Assembly: GCF_000283155.1 (NCBI RefSeq)
Contig: NW_004454207.1
Span: 17,804,144-17,868,143, forward strand
Reading direction: 5' to 3'
Origin: Ceratotherium simum simum
Taxonomy: Eukaryota; Chordata; Mammalia; Perissodactyla; Rhinocerotidae
DNA length: 64,000 nt
Program-made: the position numbers and the translations under genes
In this document: positions 22,561 to 35,340 of the stretch, in pieces
Layout: every line of letters starts with the position of its first letter
Numbering within the stretch: position 1 is the stretch's first letter
Notes under the pieces: generated by a model
What the model was told of the DNA's origin: nothing
Seen by the model: only the letters and a program-made list of their open reading frames with translations
Databases searched by the model: none

Positions 22561-23060
22561 GATGAGGAATAAAATTTATTTTTTGCTTGAGAGCTAATTA
22601 ATGGAATCTTTAAAATATATAAATCCCGTGGTGACCCCAAATAATTATAATTGAAATGTGGACCTTGCCAAAACTGAGAAAATTAAAATGCAAACAAAAT
22701 CTGTTAATATATCTAAATTAAAAAAATAAAAACAAAAAGGAAAGAAAACCAATTAACTTCTGGAAACAGGGTTTGCTATTTAGAATCAGGAGATTAAATT
22801 ATGCAGATATCAAATTAACACTTGGAGTGACAATGATGTTGCCAAGCTGCCTTTCAAAGCTTTGATTTGCTCAGGCTAAAATTGCTAGAGAGCAGTGAGG
22901 TGAGCTGTTTAAAAGGCCACGGTTGTGTTCCCCAAATGGTCCACACAGGGATCATAAAAATCCCTGATGGAAACTTTAGCAGCCTGGAGGTGATTGGAAG
23001 GAAGGCATGGGGCTAGCAATTAAATCACAAATCTTTTCTGTGGAGATTACGTGTAGATAT
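22561..23060. other. Repeat-free stretch with clustered homeobox-like motifs; candidate conserved non-coding element
   Basis: No dispersed repeat is recognised over about 500 bp. It contains several ATTA-core motifs ('gagctaattaatggaatc', 'aaataattataattgaaa', 'gctagcaattaaatca') and CTTTGAT/ATCAAA-like motifs ('aaagctttgatttgctcagg'). This texture is common in developmental enhancers. Conservation was not tested, so function is inference only. Confidence 0.25.
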
Positions 23061-24074
23061 ACATATAAAGAGACATATGTAAATAAATAGATGGGCTAGA
23101 AACTGATATAGACAACTATATACATATCTATTCATTTATACAACACCTAGTCAGTCATTTTGGTCATTTCAGTAAACAGTTGAGCAATGCCATTAAAAAT
23201 AAAAAGACGTCAGAGGCATGAGGCTTAGAATACAATTGCAAACCTTTTAGAATATGCGTTGTCATATGACACCTATGCATCTGGTGCATTCAAGCAATTT
23301 AGTAGGAAAAACAAAATGGCCAAATTAGTTTTTTTGTTTTTGTTTTGTTTTGTTTTATGCCTAAACTGACCAACTCAATCCAAATCCTCTGATAGTTCCA
23401 TGATATTAATACACTTAAGAAATCAGATAAATGCATCTTTGGTTCTTCAAGATATTGCTATGTGTTTCCCACTTTTCAAAGAGCTGTTTTTAGCATTGTA
23501 CAGGTGTTGTCACAGCCTCTTCCCTGCACTATTATAAGGAGTTCACTCTGGGAGCAATTTCTGTAGACACACTACCGTAAAGAGGTTGCGGTATATCAGT
23601 ATGGATGGATCTGTTCTTACCTCATTAGCCAGCCAGACAGGAGTAATTTTGAATATCCAATCTGGACCCTGGGGGAACTCTTGTTCTTTTCTAAGACAAG
23701 CTATAGAGTGTGTACCCTGCTGCACAACCTTGAGATGACCATTAAAGTTCAGAACTCCATCATGGATGCCATCACCAAATGGCCATATTAATAAGACAGC
23801 TGAGAGACCAATCAGAGATGAGAATGCTTCCAGGGACTTATAACTGGCATTGACAGGGACACAAGACATTCATCTTATTCTGATTATTCTGGCTTCTTAG
23901 TCCAGAGGAAAGAAAATGAGTCAGAAAAACAAAAGGTTTGTGGAATTAGTTTGGTATCATTACATCTATTCACCAAAAAGAACAAAAGAACACAGAATCG
24001 GGGGAGAAATGGAGGTAGAATAATTTTTTGCCAAATACTATATTTGAAAAGAAAACTGGTAAGATGAATGGTTA
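23061..24074. other. Unique sequence with a 108-codon minus-strand frame of no recognised family
   Basis: The frame at 23543-23869 (minus) is the longest outside recognised repeats here. Its product shows no domain I can name, no signal peptide and no supporting splice or polyadenylation context. A T/G-rich run (about 23330-23356) is low complexity. Confidence 0.4.
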
Positions 24075-24300
24075 ATGAGTGCATTAACTCATTTAGCAAA
24101 TAGTAACTATGTTAGGCTTAGAGTTGCTACGGTGAGCAAAATCAGACAAAGCCCCTGCTCCAGTAGAATTACAGCCTAATGTGGGGTACAGACCTTCACT
24201 GAATAATTACTCTGATGGAAAGAAGCACAGCTGTATGGACGTGTACTAAGAAGGAAGCAGATGTAGAATGGGGGTCAGCAAAGTGATTTAGTGTTTGGAA
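24075..24300 (-). mobile_element. L2 LINE fragment
   Basis: Reverse-complement L2 phrases: 'gagttgctacggtgagcaaa', 'gacaaagcccctgctccagt' (TGCCCTCATGGAGCT-like), 'gaattacagcctaatgtggg' and 'cgtgtactaagaaggaagca'. Confidence 0.75.
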
Positions 24301-26020
24301 TATGGCTATGCTGAATGCTGCTCCAAACTGGAATGAAGGCAACCTAAATTAGTCTTTCAGTTAATTGTATCTGCTAAAAACTTTTGTAATAACCCCGTTC
24401 CTGGTATTATAATTGCAAAGCTCTTTTCTCTGTGAAAATTTGGATCTGTGGAATGGGAAACCAAGCAGGTATAGTACATCTCTTTAAGGTATGCTATAAC
24501 ACAATTTTAGAGATGGAGACTGTGAATTAATTACGCATACTTTGGCACTATTAATATATATCAATAGTTATAAAATTCTTAACTTTCAAAATTATCGTTA
24601 AAGATTTTTTCCTTAAAGTTTCTCTAATTTGATGCCAATCCGAAGACCTTATATTCTGGGCTAGAAATAAGCCCAGAATGGGCGTATGTGCAGCTGATAA
24701 TTATTTTTTCACAAACTTACAGTCTGTTTTGCCAATGGAGCTAGTGTGGCAGGTAAAAATCTGAGTCCACATACTCAGGTGTGCTGGAAAGGTAAAATAA
24801 CTTTATTTCCATTTACTTTATTTATTTCTACTGGGTAGTGGAAATTTATCTTAATCCATTCACTTTCTTTCCCTTATCTCTGCTTCTCCTTCAGGGTTCA
24901 ATCTAATTACAGAGAGATTATATACTGCCAAGGCACAGGAAAGGGACTTTGGCCTGAGTAATCTATGCACTTGGCATCTTCCAAGTTGTCCTTGTTCCCA
25001 TCTGTTCACTGATCCCCATGAGTCATAGTTAAGTCCCAAACCCAACTATAAGCCACCTTCAGTTTTGGCTTTTTCTATGCCACTTGTGGATGCTTGGAAT
25101 TTATCTTCTTCTTCTTTTCCACCTTCTAGTGGAAGTTACTGTGAGGATCTCTCAGTCCCATTTGTCTAGACACCCAGTGCAGACATTTCTAAATCTCTTT
25201 AGGCTTGCTGCCTCTCTAGAGTATCCTGGAAAAGGGAGTCCAGGTTCCCCGTGTTTTTGGATCTCCAATCCATTAGGTTTCCCTTCACTATCCACCTTCA
25301 ATGTGAGGCTGAGCTTGGTAGAAATATAAGGCTCAAGTCTAACTTCTCCGAGGGTTCCACAATGACTATTTAGTCAATGCTTTCCATGGAGATTTCTAGC
25401 AATCCCGTTAATCTGGGGTATCTCTTCTAGTCTTGGGGTGGATAACTTGGCTCTGAACCATTATATAATCTTTCTGCCATGAATCCCTTTATCAAAAGTT
25501 TTTCTCAGCTCCTGTCGTAGCATGCATGTTTTGAGATATAGATGCTCCATTTTCTAGCTTCCTGAATGGGGCAAGGATCACCAAGTATCACAGATAACTG
25601 AATATGCCAGTGAATAATACCATTAAGCCTTATGTTAACATATTTTTAGTGCTTTTGAAAATTATTAATGAGTGGATTCAAACCTCAAGCACAGTTTTGT
25701 CTGTGGTTAAGATTCTTGAAAGAGTCTTATTGTTCTGGAAAGAGAGAGCCCACTTAGGTAACAGATAACTTTATATTTTCACAGAGGGCTGTAGGACTGC
25801 ATGCTTAACCCATGTCCATATTTCCTGTAGGTTTCATCTTTTGATGGAGGAGAGCAGTATTATGGATTAAAAGGTTTATTGGAGTTTAGATTTTTAGAAT
25901 GTTCCAAAAGTGAACAGCAACAAGTTTATTTAGAAATTGTTGTTGTTCTCTGTATTTTCTTTCCAAAGTAAAATATTCTCTGATTTTTTTCTTTCTCAGA
26001 TAGAATAGAAAAATGATTAC
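24301..26020. other. Unique sequence, nothing assigned
   Basis: About 1.7 kb without recognisable repeats. Frames at 24860-25045 and 25084-25329 have no recognisable domains. Confidence 0.45.
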
Positions 26021-26070
26021 AGTGTGTGTGCATGTATGTGCGTGCATGTGTGTGTGTGTGTGTGTGTGTA
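26021..26070. repeat. (TG)n microsatellite
   Basis: GTGTGTG, an interrupted CATGTATGTGCGTGCA middle, then about 11 TG units. The matching minus frame 25886-26131 translates the CA repeat and is not a gene. Confidence 0.95.
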
Positions 26071-26356
26071 CCACTGATTTAATTATCACTCTCCTGTGTT
26101 TTTGACTTCTTGGTCTGTTTGTGACCTTCACACCCTGTCAGACTCTCAGGAATTAAGCTTACATGAATGCAATTATTTCCTTTCTACAAAAGTAGGCATA
26201 AATTGATGTTTTCTTTCAGATATTGCCCCTTGGAAATCCAAACAAGATATATTTCTTTCTTTTTTGTGGTGAGTTGTATGAACACTTATTGCTAGGTGTG
26301 CAATCTTTATTTACAATGGCACCATACTTCTCCATTCACTTTTATTGTATGATACG

Positions 26357-26530
26357 GAGGAAATAGCACTAAATTCATTTCCAGAATTTCCACGTGTATG
26401 TCCCCAGTTCCACCACCTACGTATTAGTTATGTGATTGTGTTCATATTTATGACATTCACAATCTCATTTCTCTCATTCTTAAAATGGGAATAATATCTT
26501 CCACCCCATCTCACAAAGCTTTTGCACATT
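26357..26530 (+). mobile_element. MIR SINE fragment
   Basis: 'ccagttccaccacctacgta', 'tagttatgtgattgtgttca', 'atctcatttctctcattctt' and 'aaaatgggaataatatcttc' follow MIR order. Confidence 0.75.
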
Positions 26531-27930
26531 TGTTGTTAGTGCTAAATATTTTGCCTTAAATAGCTCCTTAATCTTTCCTTTTATAAAATAGAAATATTGT
26601 TTTCTCATTGTTGATTCAGAGGTTTCCTTAGACTAGGATAATACGTAGTATGGCAAAAACTCTCTAGTTCAATATAATCTCCCTAAAGCTCTTGTCAACC
26701 TAGACATTCCCATAGGAAAGGTTTTCTTTGGTGAGTGTGGAGGGAATCAGCACCACGGCAGTGTGACTGGGAAAGAGGGTCAAGGAAATGCCTGTGGCTG
26801 AATTCCTGAGTAGGCAAAATTGTCAAATCCACGGAGGCTTCCTTCCATAGATTTACTTGAATGTAAAGGAGACTTTTTGTTGATCAGTCTAATGACATTC
26901 AACCTCATCAGCCAGTTTGGCAAGCCAAATTTATGACGATAATGGCATTGCATAATAGTGATCAGATCTCAGGGTGGTCAGAGCAATGAGACGATGAGAG
27001 GGATTATATCCTTTAGGTAAAACAGTGTGAACTCTTGGATTTTCTAGATTTTTGGGATATTTTCTATTAGAAAGACATGTGTCCAAGAAATAAAATATTA
27101 GAATATAGATTTTATCAATTTAAAGACAATATATATGGTTCTTGTGAAATTTAAAGACTGAAGTACATTCCAGATGAATCACTAACAGCCTATTCTGCTG
27201 TAGTAATGGTATTAGTTATTGAGACAGCGAAAATGAGAGAATCAGCTGAGTTGTCACAGGCCTGCTTTCTCCAGGTGTATTTAGAAGTGTGTTGCTATCC
27301 ACTTGCTAGGTCAGTGATTGTTTTCCCTGCTAGTTTCTGCTACATGTTTTGTGTGGTGAGCCTGAAATTCATCATAAAATAAGGGAAAGTTTAGGAGGAG
27401 AGGAGAGAGAACAAAGAAGTTGAAATTTATGCTGTTTTAGGAGCATGGTGATTCAATACTAGTCATTTTGTTTGATTTAAATTCCTGTAAATTATGCTTC
27501 AGTGAGTCAAGGTGGAAACAGTTTATAGCTGAATTTGAAAATAAAGGGATGTTGTGCTGATTACATGCTCATCTATTGTGTAGACTATTTTATTGATACC
27601 CAGTCTAATATCTCCTGGTGATGAAGGCAATATCTAATTTAAAAGAAAATAAACATCTACAGAAGCATGTAGAGTAAATTCACTCTAAATTGCTACTCAT
27701 AAGCAATTAAACATGGCCTCCCCTTGGATTCTTTACAGCCAATGCACTTAAAATAGTTTCTTTGGCACATCCTGCACAGTTTGATACTATTCAATCTCCT
27801 TACTGAGATGTTGAGATGATTTCACTGTATCTTGAAGGAAAACCAAATGTAAGGTAGAAGGTTGAAATATAAGCCGATAGTAAAGAGGCTTTAAAGTCTT
27901 GCCAACATCATATTTCTATTTTATCTAAGA
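26531..27930. other. Unique sequence, nothing assigned
   Basis: About 1.4 kb of AT-rich DNA without recognised repeats, genes or RNA motifs. Confidence 0.45.
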
Positions 27931-28159
27931 GAGTGGTTCTCAACCAGGGATGATTTTGACCCCCAGGGGACATTTGGCAGTGTCCAAGACTCTTTTGATT
28001 GTCACAACTGGGAGGTGCTTCTGCCATCTAGTGGGTAGAGGCCTGGATACTGCTAAACATCCTACAATGCAGCTGTCCCACCCCTACATTCCCCACCCCC
28101 CATCCACAACAAGAATTATCTGGGCCAAAATGTCAATAGTTCGAGGTGGAGAAACCTTG
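27931..28159 (+). mobile_element. MER5A hAT DNA transposon, near full length
   Basis: Starts 'gagtggttctcaaccaggga', ends 'aggtggagaaaccttg'. Internal hallmarks: 'tttgacccccaggggacatt', 'ttgattgtcacaactgggag', 'gccatctagtgggtagaggc', 'ctaaacatcctacaatgcag' and 'tgggccaaaatgtcaatagt'. A C-rich insertion (about 28080-28105) distinguishes it. The 76-codon plus frame 27950-28180 is this transposon's body. Confidence 0.95.
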
Positions 28160-28864
28160 ACCTTGGCCAAAGACGTCTGATGAGATCCTAGGATTTTTGA
28201 GGAATACCTTTTCCTAGCATCATCAGTCCTTGAACACTAATATGTATTTCAAAAATGAAATCAACTATGATAGAGGGCACTGCTACTTTGAGTTCAAATA
28301 CATCGACTTACCTGGATTCAGGGAGTTATAACTTCATGCATACCCTCAGCAAATACTCGCCACTTATAGAAGATAGAGTCCATGAAGAGAAACTTGTATT
28401 CTCAGAGTTAAAAAAAGTGGTATACTTTCCATTAAAGATCCATTAGAATTAAGAGATTATCATAGCCTTAGGTTAAACAATGAGACATTACTGTTTCTGT
28501 AGGTCAAAATTGTCACATATCATCAATATCATGTTTCAACTCTGTACTGTGTTATCTGTTGTCAGAGGATCATGATCTGAAAGAAACTCCCATTTGTGAG
28601 AGATATGTCAGGATGCCTCCTCAGTGTGCCTCTCTTGCATTTCAACCTATTGTAATAACTATGGCTGGAATCTGAATACATTTGTGGTATCTTAATAATT
28701 AATTACACACTGTTCAAAATACTTTCTTCCAAGAACTTTTGCTAAAATCCTTTATGTTGACATACATTATTTGAGAACTGTAGAGATAACAGAGTTTATA
28801 TTGCTTGGGCATTTTGAGAATATCTATATCAGTATGGCTTTGAGATAAAAGAAAGTCACTATAA
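28160..28864. other. Unique sequence, nothing assigned
   Basis: No repeat or exon recognised. The 63-codon frame at 28255-28446 has no domain. Confidence 0.45.
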
Positions 28865-29255
28865 GAATTAAGTAAATAAGAGGTTTAATATAGAAATTAG
28901 GGATTGATATGGGAATTAGGGGAGTGAAGGTCTTGAAGGATGCAGCTGAAAGAACAGAGAAACAGTCACTATGATATCAGTCTGAAGCCTTGGAGTGGGT
29001 GAAGAAGCTGCCAATCCTGGGGAAGGCCAAGAAACTTGCACTACCATAAAGTGGGAGTTTGCAGAGTGTTCTGGAACTAGATGCTTGCCCCTCTGATTGT
29101 CATGAAGTATTGAGCAATAATAACTTCTGTTTCATTTCTACCTTCCAACTTGCACAAGAGTTCCTTTCATCAGTGAACTCTAACCTGGGTCTATAGAGTG
29201 AAGGTGGTACTAGAAACATAGTCCCCAGCCTTAGGAGGGACTGGAAGTGGTGATG
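28865..29255. repeat. Ancient dispersed repeat, unassigned
   Basis: It carries phrases I recognise from a dispersed mammalian repeat, without being able to name it: 'ataagaggtttaatatagaa', 'aacagtcactatgatatcag', 'aataataacttctgtttcat' and 'tctaccttccaacttgcaca'. Orientation and ends are uncertain. Confidence 0.4.
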
Positions 29256-30320
29256 CCAAGTTGACCACCACCAATCCAGAACAATGAAAAGCTCCTCTTT
29301 GATGGATCACTTGCACTCATCATTAAGGGTAGGTGAGGATGGGCAGCTTAAAATTTACACGATTTCATAGTGTTACAACTGCATTTTGATAAGCACAAGT
29401 GAGGCTAAAATTTCAGTAGAATTCACAGTGTTATAACTACCTGATCTTAAAGGAATGTGAGGATGCAAGACTTAAAATCTCATGAGATTTCAGTGTTATA
29501 ATTGCTTTACCGTAAGAGGTCATCAACAATGAAAATGAACAGGGGAAGATCATTGTCATCCTTCTTACATTCCGACAAAGGAGAGGTGCCTTTTGGGAGA
29601 AGAGGGAGAAAGAGAAGCTTGAATAACTTATTAATCAAGAAGTGCCCTCTCTGGAAACTCATATCTGACCGTCTCTACCGCTCTTCCAGTCTTAAAGCCA
29701 AATGGTGAGATGAGATGTGGACATTTTATTTGCTTTCTCTATGACTGAACTTATTTTCTATCTCACAGTATTATTTTATTTTAAAGTAGAAAACAGAATT
29801 TTAGAAAATTCTGGGTACACAATTATTTCAGGATTAGAAATAGTTAATTCATGCAGTTTCTTTCTTCTCTCTCTCCACAGGAAGTGTCTAACTTGCAAGG
29901 GGCCTATGTGGTGTCCTTCCTTCAGAGCAAGATATCTGGTATCTAGTCATTCTCAATCTATTTTGATATCCTTCTAAGATATTCCTATTTTTGCTTTGGT
30001 TTATTAGGCAGGGTAGAATAGCAAGTGTTTATCAAACTCTCAGTAGTGAAGAACCAGTTTTTATTATTTTCAATCTGTCACAGACCAATACTTTGTAAAA
30101 TATAATAAAGATAGATTACCAGAAGAGTGAAATTTAAAAAAACAAAGCCATGAAAAACAAAATACAAACCTGGATTTGTTTTTTATTAAATTCAACAGAT
30201 GTAAAATTTCTCTTTCAAATTACCCTAAAATTTCCTAAAAACTTTCAATTTCTGTACTTGATTTCATCATAGATTGTATCAAACAGTTTTCAGACCAGAA
30301 CTTACTAGCGTGGGCTACAT
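29256..30320. other. Unique sequence with one splice-acceptor-like site
   Basis: At about 29858-29881 a pyrimidine tract ends in 'ctctctctccacag|g', a textbook-like 3' splice site. No paired donor or conserved reading frame makes this an exon. The frames 29502-29708 and 29717-29977 have no recognisable domain. Confidence 0.3.
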
Positions 30321-30740
30321 TTTGAATAACAATAGACTATTATCTCATTAAGCTATGCTTAATTAATAAATAAAACATGAAATCTCAGTGGCTTACAAGA
30401 ATAAAAATTTATATTTTGCTCATGTAAAATCTAATGTGGTTATTCCTGGTCTGAACTGCCCTGGGCAACTCTCTTTCAAATAGTGATGGAACAATCCATT
30501 TCCTTTCCATCTTGTGCTGTAATATGCAATCTTTAATGTCACACCAGAAGGAGAATGCAGATAGGCACACCTAGTACTTAGTCACTTGGTTCGGAAGTGA
30601 TTCACACCACTTCTGCTCATATTCTTTTGGCAGAACTAGTCAGATGCCCAAACTAACTGCAAGAGAGTCTGGGAAATGTAAAGGAGCACACGAGTATTGG
30701 TGAACTCTAGCAGTCTCTTCCACACATGACTTCATATATT
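30320..30740 (-). repeat. LTR-like ancient repeat, reverse orientation
   Basis: Plus-strand phrases match a dispersed repeat read backwards: 'aaacatgaaatctcagtggc', 'gctcatgtaaaatctaatgt', 'caccacttctgctcatattc', 'ttttggcagaactagtcaga' and 'gagtctgggaaatgtaaagg'. They resemble MaLR-type LTR remnants. Family uncertain. Confidence 0.5.
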
Positions 30741-32039
30741 CTGTGAGCTCCTTGCTCCCATTTCCACACCCCTCTCAGAGTATGCACAATTTTCACGTGT
30801 TCTCTTGGTTATTTAAAATGCAATTTATGGGATCTGTGGGAGACTCATGTTGCCTGTCTCAAGTCCTAACTGCCTAGATACGGCTTACTGCCACTTCTTC
30901 ACTATGGTTGCCACACTATTTTGGCCTTGGCAAATATCTGTGAAATTGCACACGAGAATTATGCATTAGTCTCCTCAGTATTCAGGTTTCCATATACTCT
31001 AGAGAGTTTATTATCCCACCTGGGGATCTGTTGAGGGGATTGTGTTGGAGCAGACTTAGATCCCTTTTAAGGAAACTCTCAGAGTCAAACTCTTGCTTCC
31101 TTTCTGACTTTTCTCTTTCTCATCAGTCTTGGGACTCTATATAAAATCTAAGGCAGGAAAAGTGGTTCTTTAATCATCATCATGCATTCTTCTTAAATTT
31201 ATTCTTTACAGGATATATTTTGACTTTGGTACTTGAAAGCATTTTATTTTCAAATTTCGCTACCCTCCAACTGCTTTTTTCTCAACATATAACCTCTTCT
31301 AGAAGTTCAAATATCTATTTTGATATGCCAATCCTGGTCAGGATGTAGAAGGACGTGAACAACCATGGGGTAACAATAATTACAAACTTGATACAATAAA
31401 ATAATCATACTTACACACATCTATAAAGATATTGGGTGCTGAGAAGTCCTAAGGAACTAAATTCTGGAGAGGGATGAACTCTTCATTGGTAAACAAAGAG
31501 CCACAGACACTTCCATACTTGGAAGCAAGTGCCTTCGAAGAGTGCAGGTGGTCAGAGGAGAGACCTGACAGAGATGGAGAGACTTTGAAGTACAAGAAAA
31601 ATATATCTGAGCTTTTAGTGATAGGATTGGCTGGCAAGATGGTTTGGAATTTGAAAGAGCCCAAAATGGAAAAATAAATCACTTGGTCCATCTTCTAAGA
31701 ATTTTCATTTCATGCTCTAAGCATTTTCCTAAGTAAGCATCAGAGAAAGTAGTAGAGTTTACAGTGGAGATGAGGCTGGAAAGCAGAGAGAGTTTGTATA
31801 GTGTTCTGGTGCTCAGATTTTAGGGCCCTGGTGGAGGTGAATTCAAAGGTCAATGAAAAAAAATCAATTTAAGTTGCAAGCCAATTTAAGTTGCATCCTC
31901 CTCGCTCAAATTTTAATGATATCAAAGAGATTAACCTCTCAGTTGAGGGTGGAACTGAAAAGCAAAGAAAATCTACTTATTTTAATTTGAAACTGGAAGT
32001 AAAATCAAATTGATTAAAGTTGCACCCTAGCCCCAGCTC
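30741..32039. other. Mostly unique sequence; right part possibly L1 5' region
   Basis: No clear repeat at 30.7-31.3 kb. From about 31.33 kb the purine-rich text leading into the L1 at 32.04 kb could be its diverged 5' region, unproven. A 17-bp tandem pair sits at 31865-31898. Two opposite-strand frames (31449-31691 and 31474-31677) cover each other and are treated as chance. Confidence 0.4.
31865..31898. repeat. 17-bp tandem duplication
   Basis: 'caatttaagttgcaagc' is followed immediately by 'caatttaagttgcatcc'; 15 of 17 bases match. A related 'taaagttgcaccctag' occurs about 130 bp downstream. Confidence 0.85.
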
Positions 32040-35000
32040 AACTCAATTCTTGGTGGAATCTGAATTATAAGCACCTTGCCATAGCTGCCTTTTAGATGAA
32101 ATGAGTTCCCCTTTCCAGGAAAAAATTAAAGAAAATATACAAAAAATATTATAATTCAGTCTTCTATATTCTTTTATATAAAGTTTGGCATGCAATAAAA
32201 TAACTAAGCAGGAAAATGTGATCCACAATCAAGAAATGTAAAAACAACAGTCAATGGAAGCAGACACACAGATGACATAGATTTTGAAATTAGCAGATAC
32301 CTTAAGACAAGTATAATAAATATGTTAAATAATTTCTAAGAAAAAATAGGAAATAATGGATGAAGGGATAGAGAAATGAGGAGAGATATTAAAATTCTTA
32401 AAATAACAAAATGAAAAATCTTTGAACTAGAGAAAAATACATATGAAATGAAAAAAATGATTGGATACAGAAGAAGAAAGGAACAGTAAATTTGAGACAT
32501 AATATAATTTATCCAAAATGAACTATTGAGGGAAAATAGAACATCAATGAATAGGAGCAATATCAAATGCACTAACATATAAGTAGTTGGATTTTTAGGA
32601 GAAAAGAGAAAAAATAGGGCAGGAAAAATATGTGAAAAATGAATGGCTCCAATTTCTCCAAATTTAAAAAATAAACATCAATACACAATTCAGAAAGCTC
32701 AGTAAATCCTAAGCAAAATAAATGAAAATAAAACCACAGTTAGACACATCATAGTCAAATTGCTAAAAACAAAAGACAAAGAGATAAACCTTAAAATCAA
32801 CCAGAAGAAAAAAGATACAGTACATATAGGGAAAAGATGATAATGATAAATTACTTCCCATCAGAAACAGTAAAAACTAGAAGACAATGGAATGATTTTT
32901 TTCTAAGTGTTGAAGGAAAAGAAGAGTCAACTTAGAATTCTTGAAAAAAAGGTTAAATAAATATATATATATATATATATTTGCTGAGGGAGATTGGCCA
33001 TAAGCTAACATCCATTGCCAATCTTCCTCTTTTTGCTGAGGAAGCTTGGCCTTGAGCTAACATCTGTGCCCATCTTCCTCTATTTTATATATGGGACGCA
33101 ACCACAGCATGGCTGGATGAGTGGTACGTAGGTCAATGCCCCAGATCCGGATCTGCAAACCCCGGGCCACTGAAGCAGAGTGGGTGAACTTAATCACTAC
33201 GCCACCACGCTGGCCCCAAATAAAGATATTTTTAAATAAATTGAAACTGAAAGAATTATCAGTCAGCAGATCTGCACTATAAGAAATGTTACAGGAAGAT
33301 CTTCATTCTAGCAGGAAATTGTACCATACAGAAACTCAGCTCTATAGGAAGAAACGAAGAGTTCTAAAGGGTAATTTTAGGGGTAAATATAAATATATTT
33401 TGTCTCCTTTTCTCACCGCCATGATAATGATGTCACTTCTCTCAATCTTTATAAATGACAACTGCTTATTTAAAGAAAAAATGTTAACTTATTATAGAGT
33501 TTATGACAGACGTAGAAGTAAAATATATGACAACAAGAGCAAAATAAATGCAAAAGTCAAGTGGAATTAAATCATTCAAAGATTCTTATGTTTTCTTGAA
33601 GTGGTATAATATTCACTCAAGGCTAGACTATGATAAGTTATAGACGCATATTATCATACTCAGACAAATAACTTAAAAATAAAACAAAAAGATAGAGTCA
33701 AAGAGCCAATAGAGGAGATAAAATGGAATACAAAAAGTGCTTAATTAATCAAAAAAACTTCAGAAAAGAAGGAACAAAGAACAAATGTGAAAAATAAAAA
33801 ACAAGTAGTAAACATAAGCCCAACCATACCTATTATTGATTTAAATATAGATGGATTAAACAGTCTATTTAAAAGATTGAGATTATCAGAATAGTTAGTA
33901 CAAACAAGATCAAATTACATCCTAATTATTAAGAAACATACGTTTAATATAAAGATGTATATTAGTTAAAAGTAAAGAGGGAAAATGATATACCAAGCAA
34001 ACACTAAGTATAAGAAAGTTGGTAAGTCTAAATAAGTATAACACAAAATAGACTTGCAGCCAAAAACTATTAACAGAGGTAAAGAGAGTCAATTCATAAT
34101 GATTCATCAAGAAGGCATAACAATCCTAAAAGTATATGTACCAAATAACATAGCTTCAAAAAACCTTAAGCAAAAATGGAAAGGCAAAAAAGAAGAGGAA
34201 AATTACAATAATATTTGTAGATTTTAACACTCCTCTCTCAGAGGAGTCAATAGAAGGAGACAAATAATTATTAACAATATAGAAGATTTCAACAACACTG
34301 TTAACCCACTTGATCTAATTGATATATATTGAATACTACTCCCACAACGATCACAAAATATACATTCTTTATATGTACACATGAAACCACTGTCCATAAA
34401 TTCCAAAAAATTGAAGTCATTATATTATCTGACCATAACAGAATTAAATGAGGAATCAACAACAAAAAGATAACCAGAAAATCTTCTATTAACAATTGGG
34501 TCAAAGAAGAAACCATGAGGGAATTTAGACAGTATTTAAAACATATTGATAATGAAAACAAAACATGTCAAAATGCATAGAATATAGCTAAAGCAGTGCT
34601 TAGTTGGGAATTTATAGCTTTAAATGCCTATACTACAAAAAGAAGAATGTTTTCAAATCAATGAAGTTTCTACTTTATTAGTCAGGAAAAGAAACACCCA
34701 AAGTGTTTAGAAGATAGAAAATAAGAAAGATAAGAGTGGAAACCAACAAAATAGAAAATAAGCAATAGAAGAAACAGAGCCAAAATTTGATTCCTTGAAA
34801 AGTTCAACAAAATCGTCAAACCAAAATTGAGCAAACAAAATCTCACAATAACACAAAATATCAATATCATGAATGAAAGAGGAAACATCTCTACAGAGCC
34901 AACAGATATCAAAAGACTAATAAGAGAACATAATGAACTATTTTATGCCAATAATTTCAATAAGCTAAATGAAGTGGACAAATTCCATGGAAAACACAAC

Positions 35001-35340
35001 TCATCATTACTACTCTCTTGAGAAGAAGTTGTAGATTTGAGTATGTGGATATCTCTTCAAGAAATTGAATTTATAACTAAATTAAGTTACAAGTATTTTT
35101 GAGAACAAGTAAGCGTAATCTATAGTAAAAGAAATCAGAAGGGTAGTTAGTTGCCTCTCCAGGGAGATTGACAAGAAAGGATAAAGAGAGAACATTGTGG
35201 AGTGATGGGAATATTCTTTATCTTATTTAGATGTTGGTTTCATGGTTGTATACATTGTCAAAACACGTCAGGTACACTCAAGATCTCTATATTTTAATGT
35301 TTATAAATTAAATATCAATAAAACTGAGTCTAAACAAAAC
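32040..35340 (+). mobile_element. L1 LINE with decayed ORF1 and ORF2, internally deleted
   Basis: Sense-strand L1 (HAL1/L1M type). ORF1 end region at about 32590-33330 ('aaactagaagacaatggaat', 'cagcagatctgcactataag', 'aaatgttacaggaagatctt'). ORF2 endonuclease region 33820-34480 ('agcccaaccatacctattat', 'tcaagaaggcataacaatcc', 'ttttaacactcctctctcag'). Linker to RT start 34500-35030 ('gctaaagcagtgcttagttg', 'aatgaaagaggaaacatctc'). At about 35040-35100 it jumps to the 3' UTR ('gtatacattgtcaaaacacg', 'ggtacactcaagatctctat', 'atatcaataaaactgag'), losing most of the reverse transcriptase. Numerous stops leave frames of at most 94 codons. An ERE interrupts it at 32.96-33.23 kb. Confidence 0.88.
32955..33229 (-). 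mobile_element. ERE SINE inserted in L1
   Basis: Minus ERE: (AT)n at its poly-A side, then two tail units ('gagggagattggccataagc' and 'gaggaagcttggccttgagc'), body 'gcaaccacagcatggctgga', B-box complement near 'gatccggatctgcaaac' and head complement 'ccaccacgctggcccc'. Probable target repeats are aaataaatatat (32955-32966) and aaataaagatat (33218-33229), one mismatch. Confidence 0.93.

Noticed and set aside
23543..23869. 108-codon minus-strand frame outside recognised repeats
   Set aside because: No domain I can name. No splice, polyadenylation or codon-bias support visible.
21421..26070. CA/TG repeats as a possible CRISPR-like or structured array
   Set aside because: They are plain dinucleotide microsatellites in a mammalian genome, with no spacer structure.
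32040..35340. Possible intact, mobile L1
   Set aside because: ORF1 and ORF2 are full of stops, most of the reverse transcriptase is deleted, and an ERE interrupts it.
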